The notes under the pieces were generated by a model that had not been told where the DNA came from, made no database searches, and was given only the letters and a program-made list of their open reading frames with translations. A stretch of DNA of 64,000 bases, from the NCBI RefSeq assembly GCF_963576545.1, contig NW_026870397.1, positions 310,001 through 374,000 on the forward strand, in the 5' to 3' direction. Both the position numbers and the translations under genes were made by a program. Source of the DNA: Limanda limanda. Taxonomy: Eukaryota > Chordata > Actinopteri > Pleuronectiformes > Pleuronectidae. Shown in pieces: positions 37,328 to 48,688 of this stretch (positions are counted from its first letter, which is position 1; every line of letters starts with the position of its first letter).

Positions 37328-40300
37328 TTTGTGAAGGTCGGAGAGACTTGCAAGTAGGCTCTACCCCCACTAAATGGGGTTGCGCGCATCGATCGGTACC
37401 ATCCTTGAGCTTCTCCGACTTTCGGAAGGGTTAGGGTTAGGGTTAGGGATGAAAGCACATAGGAGAAAGAGATATTCTTGAATAACTTTTTTTGTGAAGG
37501 TCGGAGAGACTTGCAAGTAGGCTCTACCCCCACTAAATGGGGTAGCGCGCATCGATCGGTACCATCCTTGAGCTTCTCCGACTTTCGGAAGGGTTAGGGT
37601 TAGGGATGAAAGCACATAGGAGAAAGAGATATTCTTGAATAACTTTTTTTGTGAAGGTCGGAGAGACTTGCAAGTAGGCTGTACCCCCACTAAATGGGGT
37701 AGCGCGCATCGATCGGTACCATCCTTGAGCTTCTCCGACTTTCGGAAGGGTTAGGGTTAGGGTTAGGGATGAAAGCACATAGGAGAAAGAGATATTCTTG
37801 AATAACCTTTTTTGTGAAGGTCGGAGAGACTTGGAAAGTGGTTGCATCTGGACTAATTTGGGTCCTGCGGATCGATTGGTACCATCCCCGAGCTTGTACG
37901 ACCTTCGGAAGAGGTCGACCGACGAAATTCCCCCAAATCTGAGGAGATATTCTTGAATAACTTTTTTTGTGAAGGTCGGAGAGACTTGCAAGTAGGCTCT
38001 ACCCCCACTAAATGGGGTAGCGCGCATCGATCGGTACCATCCTTGAGCTTCTCCGACTTTCGGAAGGGTTAGGGTTAGGGTTAGGGATGAAAGCACATAG
38101 GAGAAAGAGATATTCTTGAATAACTTTTTTTGTGAAGGTCGGAGAGACTTGGAAAGTGGTTGCATCTGGACTAATTTGGGTCCTGCGGATCGATTGGTAC
38201 CATCCCCGAGCTTGTACGACCTTCGGAAGAGGTCGACCGACGAAATTCCCCCAAATCTGAGGAGATATTCTTGAATAACTTTTTTTGTGAAGGTCGGAGA
38301 GACTTGCAAGTAGGCTCTACCCCCACTAAATGGGGTTGCGCGCATCGATAGGTACCATCCTTGAGCTTCTCCGACTTTCGGAAGGGTTAGGGTTAGGGTT
38401 AGGGATGAAAGCACATAGGAGAAAGAGATATTCTTGAATAACTTTTTTTGTGAAGGTCGGAGAGACTTGGAAAGTGGTTGCATCTGGACTAATTTGGGTC
38501 CTGCGGATCGATTGGTACCATCCCCGAGCTTGTACGACCTTTGGAAGAGGTCGACCGACGAAATTCCCCCAAATCTGAGGAGATATTCTTGAATAACTTT
38601 TTTTGTGAAGGTCGGAGAGACTTGCAAGTAGGCTCTACCCCCACTAAATGGGGTTGCGCGCATCGATCGGTACCATCCTTGAGCTTCTCCGACTTTCGGA
38701 AGGGTTAGGGTTAGGGTTAGGGATGAAAGCACATAGGAGAAAGAGATATTCTTGAATAACTTTTTTTGTGAAGGTCGGAGAGACATGCAAGTAGGCTCTA
38801 CCCCCACTAAATGGGGTAGCGCGCATCGATCGGTACCATCCTTGAGCTTCTCCGACTTTCGGAAGGGTTAGGGTTAGGGTTAGGGATGAAAGCACATAGG
38901 AGAAAGAGATATTCTTGAATAACTTTTTTTGTGAAGGTCGGAGAGACTTGCAAGTAGGCTCTACCCCCACTAAATGGGGTAGCGCGCATCGATCGGTACC
39001 ATCCTTGAGCTTCTCCGACTTTCGGAAGGGTTAGGGTTAGGGTTAGGGATGAAAGCACATAGGAGAAAGAGATATTCTTGAATAACCTTTTTTGTGAAGG
39101 TCGGAGAGACTTGGAAAGTGGTTGCATCTGGACTAATTTGGGTCCTGCAGATCGATTGGTACCATCCCCGAGCTTGTACGACCTTCGGAAGAGGTCGACC
39201 GACGAAATTCCCCCAAATCTGAGGAGATATTCTTGAATAACTTTTTTTGTGAAGGTCGGAGAGACTTGCAAGTAGGCTCTACCCCCACTAAATGGGGTAG
39301 CGCGCATCGATCGGTACCATCCTTGAGCTTCTCCGACTTTCGGAAGGGTTAGGGTTAGGGTTAGGGATGAAAGCACATAGGAGAAAGAGATATTCTTGAA
39401 TAACTTTTTTTGTGAAGGTCGGAGAGACTTGGAAAGAGGTTGCATCTGGACTAATTTGGGTCCTGCAGATCGATTGGTACCATCCCCGAGCTTGTACGAC
39501 CTTCGGAAGAGGTCGACCGACGAAATTCCCCCAAATCTGAGGAGATATTCTTGAATAACTTTTTTTGTGAAGGTCGGAGAGACTTGCAAGTAGGCTCTAC
39601 CCCCACTAAATGGGGGTGCGCGCATCGATCGGTACCATCCTTGAGCTTCTCCGACTTTCGGAAGGGTTAGGGTTAGGGTTAGGGATGAAAGCACATAGGA
39701 GAAAGAGATATTCTTGAATAACTTTTTTTGTGAAGGTCGGAGAGACTTGCAAGTAGGCTCTACCCCCACTAAATGGGGTAGCGCGCATCGATCGGTACCA
39801 TCCTTGAGCTTCTCCGACTTTCGGAAGGGTTAGGGTTAGGGTTAGGGATGAAAGCACATAGGAGAAAGAGATATTCTTGAATAACTTTTTTTGTGAAGGT
39901 CGGAGAGACTTGCAAGTAGGCTCTACCCCCACTAAATGGGGTAGCGCGCATCGATCGGTACCATCCTTGAGCTTCTCCGACTTTCGGAAGGGTTAGGGTT
40001 AGGGTTAGGGATGAAAGCACATAGGAGAAAGAGATATTCTTGAATAACTTTTTTTGTGAAGGTCGGAGAGACTTGGAAAGTGGTTGCATCTGGACTAATT
40101 TGGGTCCTGCGGATCGATTGGTACCATCCCCGAGCTTGTACGACCTTCGGAAGAGGTCGACCGACGAAATTCCCCCAAATCTGAGGAGATATTCTTGAAT
40201 AACTTTTTTTGTGAAGGTCGGAGAGACTTGCAAGTAGGCTCTACCCCCACTAAATGGGGTAGCGCGCATCGATCGGTACCATCCTTGAGCTTCTCCGACT

Positions 40301-40688
40301 TTCGGAAGGGTTAGGGTTAGGGTTAGGGATGAAAGCACATAGGAGAAAGAGATATTCTTGAATAACTTTTTTTGTGAAGGTCGGAGAGACTTGGAAAGTG
40401 GTTGCATCTGGACTAATTTGGGTCCTGCGGATCGATTGGTACCATCCCCGAGCTTGTACGACCTTTGGAAGAGGTCGACCGACGAAATTCCCCCAAATCT
40501 GAGGAGATATTCTTGAATAACTTTTTTTGTGAAGGTCGGAGAGACTTGCAAGTAGGCTCTACCCCCACTAAATGGGGTTGCGCGCATCGATCGGTACCAT
40601 CCTTGAGCTTCTCCGACTTTCGGAAGGGTTAGGGTTAGGGTTAGGGATGAAAGCACATAGGAGAAAGAGATATTCTTGAATAACTTTT
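37328..40688. repeat. 3997 bp tandem segment, copy 2 (truncated)
   Basis: It matches copy 1 unit for unit to 40525 and then departs: after unit 40526 there is a short A at 40689 where copy 1 has a full A at 36692. Differences from copy 1 are few, for example GAGACATGC in 38765 and TCCTGCAGATC in B 39409, so the duplication is recent. Confidence 0.92.
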
Positions 40689-41163
40689 TTTGTGAAGGTC
40701 GGAGAGACTTGCAAGTAGGCTCTACCCCCACTAAATGGGGTAGCGCGCATCGATCGGTACCATCCTTGAGCTTCTCCGACTTTCGGAAGGGTTAGGGTTA
40801 GGGATGAAAGCACATAGGAGAAAGAGATATTCTTGAATAACTTTTTTTGTGAAGGTCGGAGAGACTTGCAAGTAGGCTCTACCCCCACTAAATGGGGTAG
40901 CGCGCATCGATCGGTACCATCCTTGAGCTTCTCCGACTTTCGGAAGGGTTAGGGTTAGGGTTAGGGATGAAAGCACATAGGAGAAAGAGATATTCTTGAA
41001 TAACCTTTTTTGTGAAGGTCGGAGAGACTTGGAAAGTGGTTGCATCTGGACTAATTTGGGTCCTGCGGATCGATTGGTACCATCCCCGAGCTTGTACGAC
41101 CTTCGGAAGAGGTCGACCGACGAAATTCCCCCAAATCTGAGGAGATATTCTTGAATAACTTTT

Positions 41164-44100
41164 TTTGTGAAGGTCGGAGAGACTTGCAAGTAGGCTCTAC
41201 CCCCACTAAATGGGGTAGCGCGCATCGATCGGTACCATCCTTGAGCTTCTCCGACTTTCGGAAGGGTTAGGGTTAGGGTTAGGGATGAAAGCACATAGGA
41301 GAAAGAGATATTCTTGAATAACTTTTTTTGTGAAGGTCGGAGAGACTTGCAAGTAGGCTCTACCCCCACTAAATGGGGTAGCGCGCATCGATCGGTACCA
41401 TCCTTGAGCTTCTCCGACTTTTGGAAGGGTTAGGGTTAGGGTTAGGGATGAAAGCACATAGGAGAAAGAGATATTCTTGAATAACTTTTTTTGTGAAGGT
41501 CGGAGAGACTTGCAAGTAGGCTCTACCCCCACTAAATGGGGTAGCGCGCATCGATCGGTACCATCCTTGAGCTTCTCCGACTTTCGGAAGGGTTAGGGTT
41601 AGGGTTAGGGATGAAAGCACATAGGAGAAAGAGATATTCTTGAATAACTTTTTTTGTGAAAGTCGGAGAGACTTGCAAATAGGCTCTACCCCCACTAAAT
41701 GGGGTAGCGCGCATCGATCGGTACCATCCTTGAGCTTCTCCGACTTTCGGAAGGGTTAGGGTTAGGGTTAGGGATGAAAGCACATAGGAGAAAGAGATAT
41801 TCTTGAATAACTTTTTTTGTGAAGGTCGGAGAGACTTGCAAGTAGGCTCTACCCCCACTAAATGGGGTAGCGCGCATCGATCGGTACCATCCTTGAGCTT
41901 CTCCGACTTTCGGAAGGGTTAGGGTTAGGGTTAGGGATGAAAGCACATAGGAGAAAGAGATATTCTTGAATAACTTTTTTTGTGAAGGTCGGAGAGACTT
42001 GGAAAGTGGTTGCATCTGGACTAATTTGGGTCCTGCGGATCGATTGGTACCATCCCCGAGCTTGTACGACCTTCGGAAGAGGTCGACCGACGAAATTCCC
42101 CCAAATCTGAGGAGATATTCTTGAATAACTTTTTTTGTGAAGGTCGGAGAGACTTGCAAGTAGGCTCTACCCCCACTAAATGGGGTAGCGCGCATCGATC
42201 GGTACCATCCTTGAGCTTCTCCGACTTTCGGAAGGGTTAGGGTTAGGGATGAAAGCACATAGGAGAAAGAGATATTCTTGAATAACTTTTTTTGTGAAGG
42301 TCGGAGAGACTTGCAAGTAGGCTCTACCCCCACTAAATGGGGTAGCGCGCATCGATCGGTACCATCCTTGAGCTTCTCCGACTTTCGGAAGGGTTAGGGT
42401 TAGGGTTAGGGATGAAAGCACATAGGAGAAAGAGATATTCTTGAATAACTTTTTTTGTGAAGGTCGGAGAGACTTGGAAAGTGGTTGCATCTGGACTAAT
42501 TTGGGTCCTGCAGATCGATTGGTACCATCCCCGAGCTTGTACGACCTTCGGAAGAGGTCGACCGACGAAATTCCCCCAAATCTGAGGAGATATTCTTGAA
42601 TAACTTTTTTTGTGAAAGTCGGAGAGACTTGCAAGTAGGCTCTACCCCCACTAAATGGGGTAGCGCGCATCGATCAGTACCATCCTTGAGCTTCTCCGAC
42701 TTTCGGAAGGGTTAGGGTTAGGGATGAAAGCACATAGGAGAAAGAGATATTCTTGAATAACTTTTTTTGTGAAGGTCGGAGAGACTTGCAAGTAGGCTCT
42801 ACCCCCACTAAATGGGGTAGCGCGCATCGATCGGTACCATCCTTGAGCTTCTCCGACTTTTGGAAGGGTTAGGGTTAGGGTTAGGGATGAAAGCACATAG
42901 GAGAAAGAGATATTCTTGAATAACTTTTTTTGTGAAGGTCGGAGAGACTTGCAAGTAGGCTCTACCCCCACTAAATGGGGTAGCGCGCATCGATCGGTAC
43001 CATCCTTGAGCTTCTCCGACTTTCGGAAGGGTTAGGGTTAGGGTTAGGGATGAAAGCACATAGGAGAAAGAGATATTCTTGAATAACTTTTTTTGTGAAG
43101 GTCGGAGAGACTTGCAAGTAGGCTCTACCCCCACTAAATGGGGTAGCGCGCATCGATCGGTACCATCCTTGAGCTTCTCCGACTTTCGGAAGGGTTAGGG
43201 TTAGGGTTAGGGATGAAAGCACATAGGAGAAAGAGATATTCTTGAATAACTTTTTTTGTGAAGGTCGGAGAGACTTGCAAGTAGGCTCTACCCCCACTAA
43301 ATGGGGTAGCGCGCATCGATCGGTACCATCCTTGAGCTTCTCCGACTTTCGGAAGGGTTAGGGTTAGGGTTAGGGATGAAAGCACATAGGAGAAAGAGAT
43401 ATTCTTGAATAACTTTTTTTGTGAAGGTCGGAGAGACTTGGAAAGTGGTTGCATCTGGACTAATTTGGGTCCTGCGGATCGACTGGTACCATCCCCGAGC
43501 TTGTACGACCTTCGGAAGAGGTCGACCGACGAAATTCCCCCAAATCTGAGGAGATATTCTTGAATAACTTTTTTTGTGAAGGTCGGAGAGACTTGCAAGT
43601 AGGCTCTACCCCCACTAAATGGGGTAGCGCGCATCGATCGGTACCATCCTTGAGCTTCTCCGACTTTCGGAAGGGTTAGGGTTAGGGTTAGGGATGAAAG
43701 CACATAGGAGAAAGAGATATTCTTGAATAACTTTTTTTGTGAAGGTCGGAGAGACTTGGAAAGTGGTTGCATCTGGACTAATTTGGGTCCTGCGGATCGA
43801 TTGGTACCATCCCCGAGCTTGTACGACCTTCGGAAGAGGTCGACCGACGAAATTCCCCCAAATCTGAGGAGATATTCTTGAATAACTTTTTTTGTGAAGG
43901 TCGGAGAGACTTGCAAGTAGGCTCTACCCCCACTAAATGGGGTTGCGCGCATCGATCGGTACCATCCTTGAGCTTCTCCGACTTTCGGAAGGGTTAGGGT
44001 TAGGGTTAGGGATGAAAGCACATAGGAGAAAGAGATATTCTTGAATAACTTTTTTTGTGAAGGTCGGAGAGACTTGCAAGTAGGCTCTACCCCCACTAAA

Positions 44101-45492
44101 TGGGGTAGCGCGCATCGATCGGTACCATCCTTGAGCTTCTCCGACTTTCGGAAGGGTTAGGGTTAGGGTTAGGGATGAAAGCACATAGGAGAAAGAGATA
44201 TTCTTGAATAACTTTTTTTGTGAAGGTCGGAGAGACTTGCAAGTAGGCTCTACCCCCACTAAATGGGGTAGCGCGCATCGATCGGTACCATCCTTGAGCT
44301 TCTCCGACTTTCGGAAGGGTTAGGGTTAGGGTTAGGGATGAAAGCACATAGGAGAAAGAGATATTCTTGAATAACCTTTTTTGTGAAGGTCGGAGAGACT
44401 TGGAAAGTGGTTGCATCTGGACTAATTTGGGTCCTGCGGATCGATTGGTACCATCCCCGAGCTTGTACGACCTTCGGAAGAGGTCGACCGACGAAATTCC
44501 CCCAAATCTGAGGAGATATTCTTGATTAACTTTTTTTGTGAAGGTCGGAGAGACTTGCAAGTAGGCTCTACCCCCACTAAATGGGGTAGCGCGCATCGAT
44601 CGGTACCATCCTTGAGCTTCTCCGACTTTCGGAAGGGTTAGGGTTAGGGTTAGGGATGAAAGCACATAGGAGAAAGAGATATTCTTGAATAACTTTTTTT
44701 GTGAAGGTCGGAGAGACTTGCAAGTAGGCTCTACCCCCACTAAATGGGGTAACGCGCATCGATCGGTACCATCCTTGAGCTTCTCCGACTTTCGGAAGGG
44801 TTAGGGTTAGGGTTAGGGATGAAAGCACATAGGAGAAAGAGATATTCTTGAATAACGTTTTTTGTGAAGGTCGGAGAGACTTGCAAGTAGGCTCTACCCC
44901 CACTAAATGGGGTAGCGCGCATCGATCGGTACCATCTTTGAGCTTCTCCGACTTTCGGAAGGGTTAGGGTTAGGGATGAAAGCACATAGGAGAAAGAGAT
45001 ATTCTTGAATAACTTTTTTTGTGAAGGTCGGAGAGACGTGGAAAGTGGTTGCATCTGGACTAATTTGGGTCCTGCGGATCGATTGGTACCATCCCCGAGC
45101 TTGTACGACCTTCAAAAGAGGTCGACCGACGAAATTCCCCCAAATCTGAGGAGATATTCTTGAATAACTTTTTTTGTGAAGGTCGGAGAGACTTGCAAGT
45201 AGGCTCTACCCCCACTAAATGGGGTAGCGCGCATCGATCGGTACCATCCTTGAGCTTCTCCGACTTTCGGAAGGGTTAGGGTTAGGGTTAGGGATGAAAG
45301 CACATAGGAGAAAGAGATATTCTTGAAAAACTTTTTTTGTGAAGGTCGGAGAGACTTGCAAGTAGGCTCTACCCCCACTAAATGGGGTAGCGCGCATCGA
45401 TCGGTACCATCCTTGAGCTTCTCCGACTTTTGGAAGGGTTAGGGTTAGGGATGAAAGCACATAGGAGAAAGAGATATTCTTGAATAACTTTT
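41164..45492. repeat. Domain 4: short A-rich region
   Basis: This domain has 21 A and 6 B, with B starts at 41979, 42454, 43418, 43736, 44380 and 45018. Two runs of five A resemble domains 1 and 2: the run at 42609 repeats the order GATCAGTACC unit, then CTTTTGG unit, seen at 20682 and 21646. The last copy of the CT6/GT6 module lies at 44217. A unit at 41653 begins with GAAAGTCGG and has GCAAATAGG. B 45018 has CTTCAAAAGAGG and GAGACGTGG, private changes not seen elsewhere. Confidence 0.88.
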
Positions 45493-46454
45493 TTTGTGAA
45501 GGTCGGAGAGACTTGCAAGTAGGCTCTACTCCCACTAAATGGGGTAGCGCGCATCGATCGGTACCATCCTTGAGCTTCTCCGACTTTCGGAAGGGTTAGG
45601 GTTAGGGTTAGGGATGAAAGCACATAGGAGAAAGAGATATTCTTGAATAACTTTTTTTGTGAAGGTCGGAGAGACTTGCAAGTAGGCTCTACCCCCACTA
45701 AATGGGGTAGCGCGCATCGATCGGTACCATCCTTGAGCTTCTCCGACTTTCGGAAGGGTTAGGGTTAGGGTTAGGGATGAAAGCACATAGGAGAAAGAGA
45801 TATTCTTGAATAACTTTTTTTGTGAAGGTCGGAGAGACTTGGAAAGTGGTTGCATCTGGACTAATTTGGGTCCTGCGGATCGATTGGTACCATCCCCGAG
45901 CTTGTACGACCTTCGGAAGAGGTCGACCGACGAAATTCCCCCAAATCTGAGGAGATATTCTTGAATAACTTTTTTTGTGAAGGTCGGAGAGACTTGCAAG
46001 TAGGCTCTACCCCCACTAAATGGGGTAGCGCGCATCGATCGGTACCATCCTTGAGCTTCTCCGACTTTCGGAAGGGTTAGGGTTAGGGTTAGGGATGAAA
46101 GCACATAGGAGAAAGAGATATTCTTGAATAACTTTTTTTGTGAAGGTCGGAGAGACTTGCAAGTAGGCTCTACCCCCACTAAATGGGGTAGCGCGCATCG
46201 ATCGGTACCATCCTTGAGCTTCTCCGACTTTCGGAAGGGTTAGGGTTAGGGTTAGGGATGAAAGCACATAGGAGAAAGAGATATTCTTGAATAACTTTTT
46301 TTGTGAAGGTCGGAGAGACTTGGAAAGTGGTTGCATCTGGACTAATTTGGGTCCTGCGGATCGATTGGTACCATCCCCGAGCTTGTACGACCTTCGGAAG
46401 AGGTCGACCGACGAAATTCCCCCAAATCTGAGGAGATATTCTTGAATAACTTTT

Positions 46455-48688
46455 TTTGTGAAGGTCGGAGAGACTTGCAAGTAGGCTCTACCCCCACTAA
46501 ATGGGGTAGCGCGCATCGATCGGTACCATCCTTGAGCTTCTCCGACTTTCGGAAGGGTTAGGGTTAGGGTTAGGGATGAAAGCACATAGGAGAAAGAGAT
46601 ATTCTTGAATAACTTTTTTTGTGAAGGTCGGAGAGACTTGCAAGTAGGCTCTACCCCCACTAAATGGAGTAGCGCGCATCGATCGGTACCATCCTTGAGC
46701 TTCTCCGACTTTCGGAAGGGTTAGGGTTAGGGTTAGGGATGAAAGCACATAGGAGAAAGAGATATTCTTGAATAACTTTTTTTGTGAAGGTCGGAGAGAC
46801 TTGGAAAGTGGTTGCATCTGGACTAATTTGGGTCCTGCAGATCGATTGGTACCATCCCCGAGCTTGTACGATCTTCGGAAGAGGTCGACCGACGAAATTC
46901 CCCCAAATCTGAGGAGATATTCTTGAATAACTTTTTTTGTGAAGGTCGGAGAGACTTGCAAGTAGGCTCTACCCCCACTAAATGGGGTAGCGCGCATCGA
47001 TCGGTACCATCCTTGAGCTTCTCCGACTTTCGGAAGGGTTAGGGTTAGGGTTAGGGATGAAAGCACATAGGAGAAAGAGATATTCTTGAATAACTTTTTT
47101 TGTGAAGGTCGGAGAGACTTGGAAAGTAGTTGCATCTGGACTAATTTGGGTCCTGCGGATCGATTGGTACCATCCCCGAGCTTGTACGACCTTCGGAAGA
47201 GGTCGACCGACGAAATTCCCCCAAATCTGAGGAGATATTCTTGAATAACTTTTTTTGTGAAGGTCGGAGAGACTTGCAAGTAGGCTATACCCCCACTAAA
47301 TGGGGTTGCGCGCATCGATCGGTACCATCCTTGAGCTTCTCCGACTTTCGGAAGGGATAGGGTTAGGGTTAGGGATGAAAGCACATAGGAGAAAGAGATA
47401 TTCTTGAATAACTTTTTTTGTGAAGGTCGGAGAGACTTGGAAAGTGGTTGCATCTGGACTAATTTGGGTCCTGCGGATCGATTGGTACCATCCCCGAGCT
47501 TGTACGACCTTCGGAAGAGGTCGACCGACGAAATTCCCCCAAATCTGAGGAGATATTCTTGAATAACTTTTTTTGTGAAGGTCGGAGAGACTTGCAAGTA
47601 GGCTCTACCCCCACTAAATGGGGTTGCGCGCATCGATCGGTACCATCCTTGAGCTTCTCCGACTTTCGGAAGGGTTAGGGTTAGGGTTAGGGATGAAAGC
47701 ACATAGGAGAAAGAGATATTCTTGAATAACTTTTTTTGTGAAGGTCGGAGAGACTTGCAAGTAGGCTCTACCCCCACTAAATGGAGTAGCGCGCATCGAT
47801 CGGTACCATCCTTGAGCTTCTCCGACTTTCGGAAGGGTTAGGGTTAGGGTTAGGGATGAAAGCACATAGGAGAAAGAGATATTCTTGAATAACTTTTTTT
47901 GTGAAGGTCGGAGAGACTTGGAAAGTGGTTGCATCTGGACTAATTTGGGTCCTGCGGATCGATTGGTACCATCCCCGAGCTTGTACGACCTTCGGAAGAG
48001 GTCGACCGACGAAATTCCCCCAAATCTGAGGAGATATTCTTGAATAACTTTTTTTGTGAAGGTCGGAGAGACTTGCAAGTAGGCTCTACCCCCACTAAAT
48101 GGGGTAGCGCGCATCGATCGGTACCATCCTTGAGCTTCTCCGACTTTCGGAAGGGTTAGGGTTAGGGTTAGGGATGAAAGCACATAGGAGAAAGAGATAT
48201 TCTTGAATAACTTTTTTTGTGAAGGTCGGAGAGACTTGGAAAGTGGTTGCATCTGGACTAATTTGGGTCCTGCGGATCGATTGGTACCATCCCCGAGCTT
48301 GTACGACCTTCGGAAGAGGTCGACCGACGAAATTCCCCCAAATCTGAGGAGATATTCTTGAATAACTTTTTTTGTGAAGGTCGGAGAGACTTGCAAGTAG
48401 GCTATACCCCCACTAAATGGGTTTGCGCGCATCGATCGGTACCATCCTTGAGCTTCTCCGACTTTCGGAAGGGATAGGGTTAGGGTTAGGGATGAAAGCA
48501 CATAGGAGAAAGAGATATTCTTGAATAACTTTTTTTGTGAAGGTCGGAGAGACTTGGAAAGTGGTTGCATCTGGACTAATTTGGGTCCTGCGGATCGATT
48601 GGTACCATCCCCGAGCTTGTACGACCTTCGGAAGAGGTCGACCGACGAAATTCCCCCAAATCTGAGGAGATATTCTTGAATAACTTTT
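46455..48688. repeat. 1117 bp higher-order block A-A-B-A-B-A-prime-B, two tandem copies
   Basis: Blocks start at 46455 and 47572. The second A of each has GGAGTAGCG, and the sixth unit is A-prime (47254, 48371). A 1280 bp version with one extra A follows at 48689-49968. The same three blocks recur at 57490, 58607 and 59724, and a fourth of 1280 bp spans 59887-61166 by period. Confidence 0.9.
47254..47416 (+). repeat. A variant with ATAGGG first hexamer and GCTATACC (A-prime), representative
   Basis: This A subfamily carries three linked changes: GGCTATACC near position 31, a TTG at 53-55 (one copy pair reads GGGTTTGCG) and GGGATAGGG at the start of the telomere block. Copies start at 47254, 48371, 49651, 51094, 51893, 53648, 55085, 58289, 59406, 60686 and 62767. 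All eleven have a B directly before and a B directly after. Unit 21646 has the ATAGGG change alone in another setting, and 54767 and 62449 have GCTATACC alone, together with an extra C substitution (CCCCCCTAAAT). The TTG change weakens the 34-55 inverted repeat from seven to about five pairs. Confidence 0.92.

Larger units (their letters stand above)
23091..41163. repeat. Domain 3: higher-order region marked by B(CCTTTGG)-A(GGGGTTG)
   Basis: This domain has 75 A and 38 B. B units start at 23091, 23735, 24379, 24697, 25341, 25985, 26466, 26778, 27422, 28066, 28384, 28702, 29183, 29821, 30459, 30940, 31252, 31896, 32540, 32858, 33176, 33814, 34132, 34450, 35094, 35412, 36056, 36374, 36855, 37173, 37811, 38129, 38447, 39091, 39409, 40053, 40371 and 41009. 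A runs are almost all 3 or 1, with some 2. It is built from large near-identical segments: offset 3687 (23246 to 26933), offset 4474 (26140 to 30614) and offset 3997 (33331 to 37328). Confidence 0.92.

Noticed and set aside
33331..40688. Collapsed or duplicated assembly instead of a real tandem duplication
   Set aside because: The copies differ by several substitutions and by a hexamer at the end, which a pure assembly loop would not show; read depth would still be needed to be sure.
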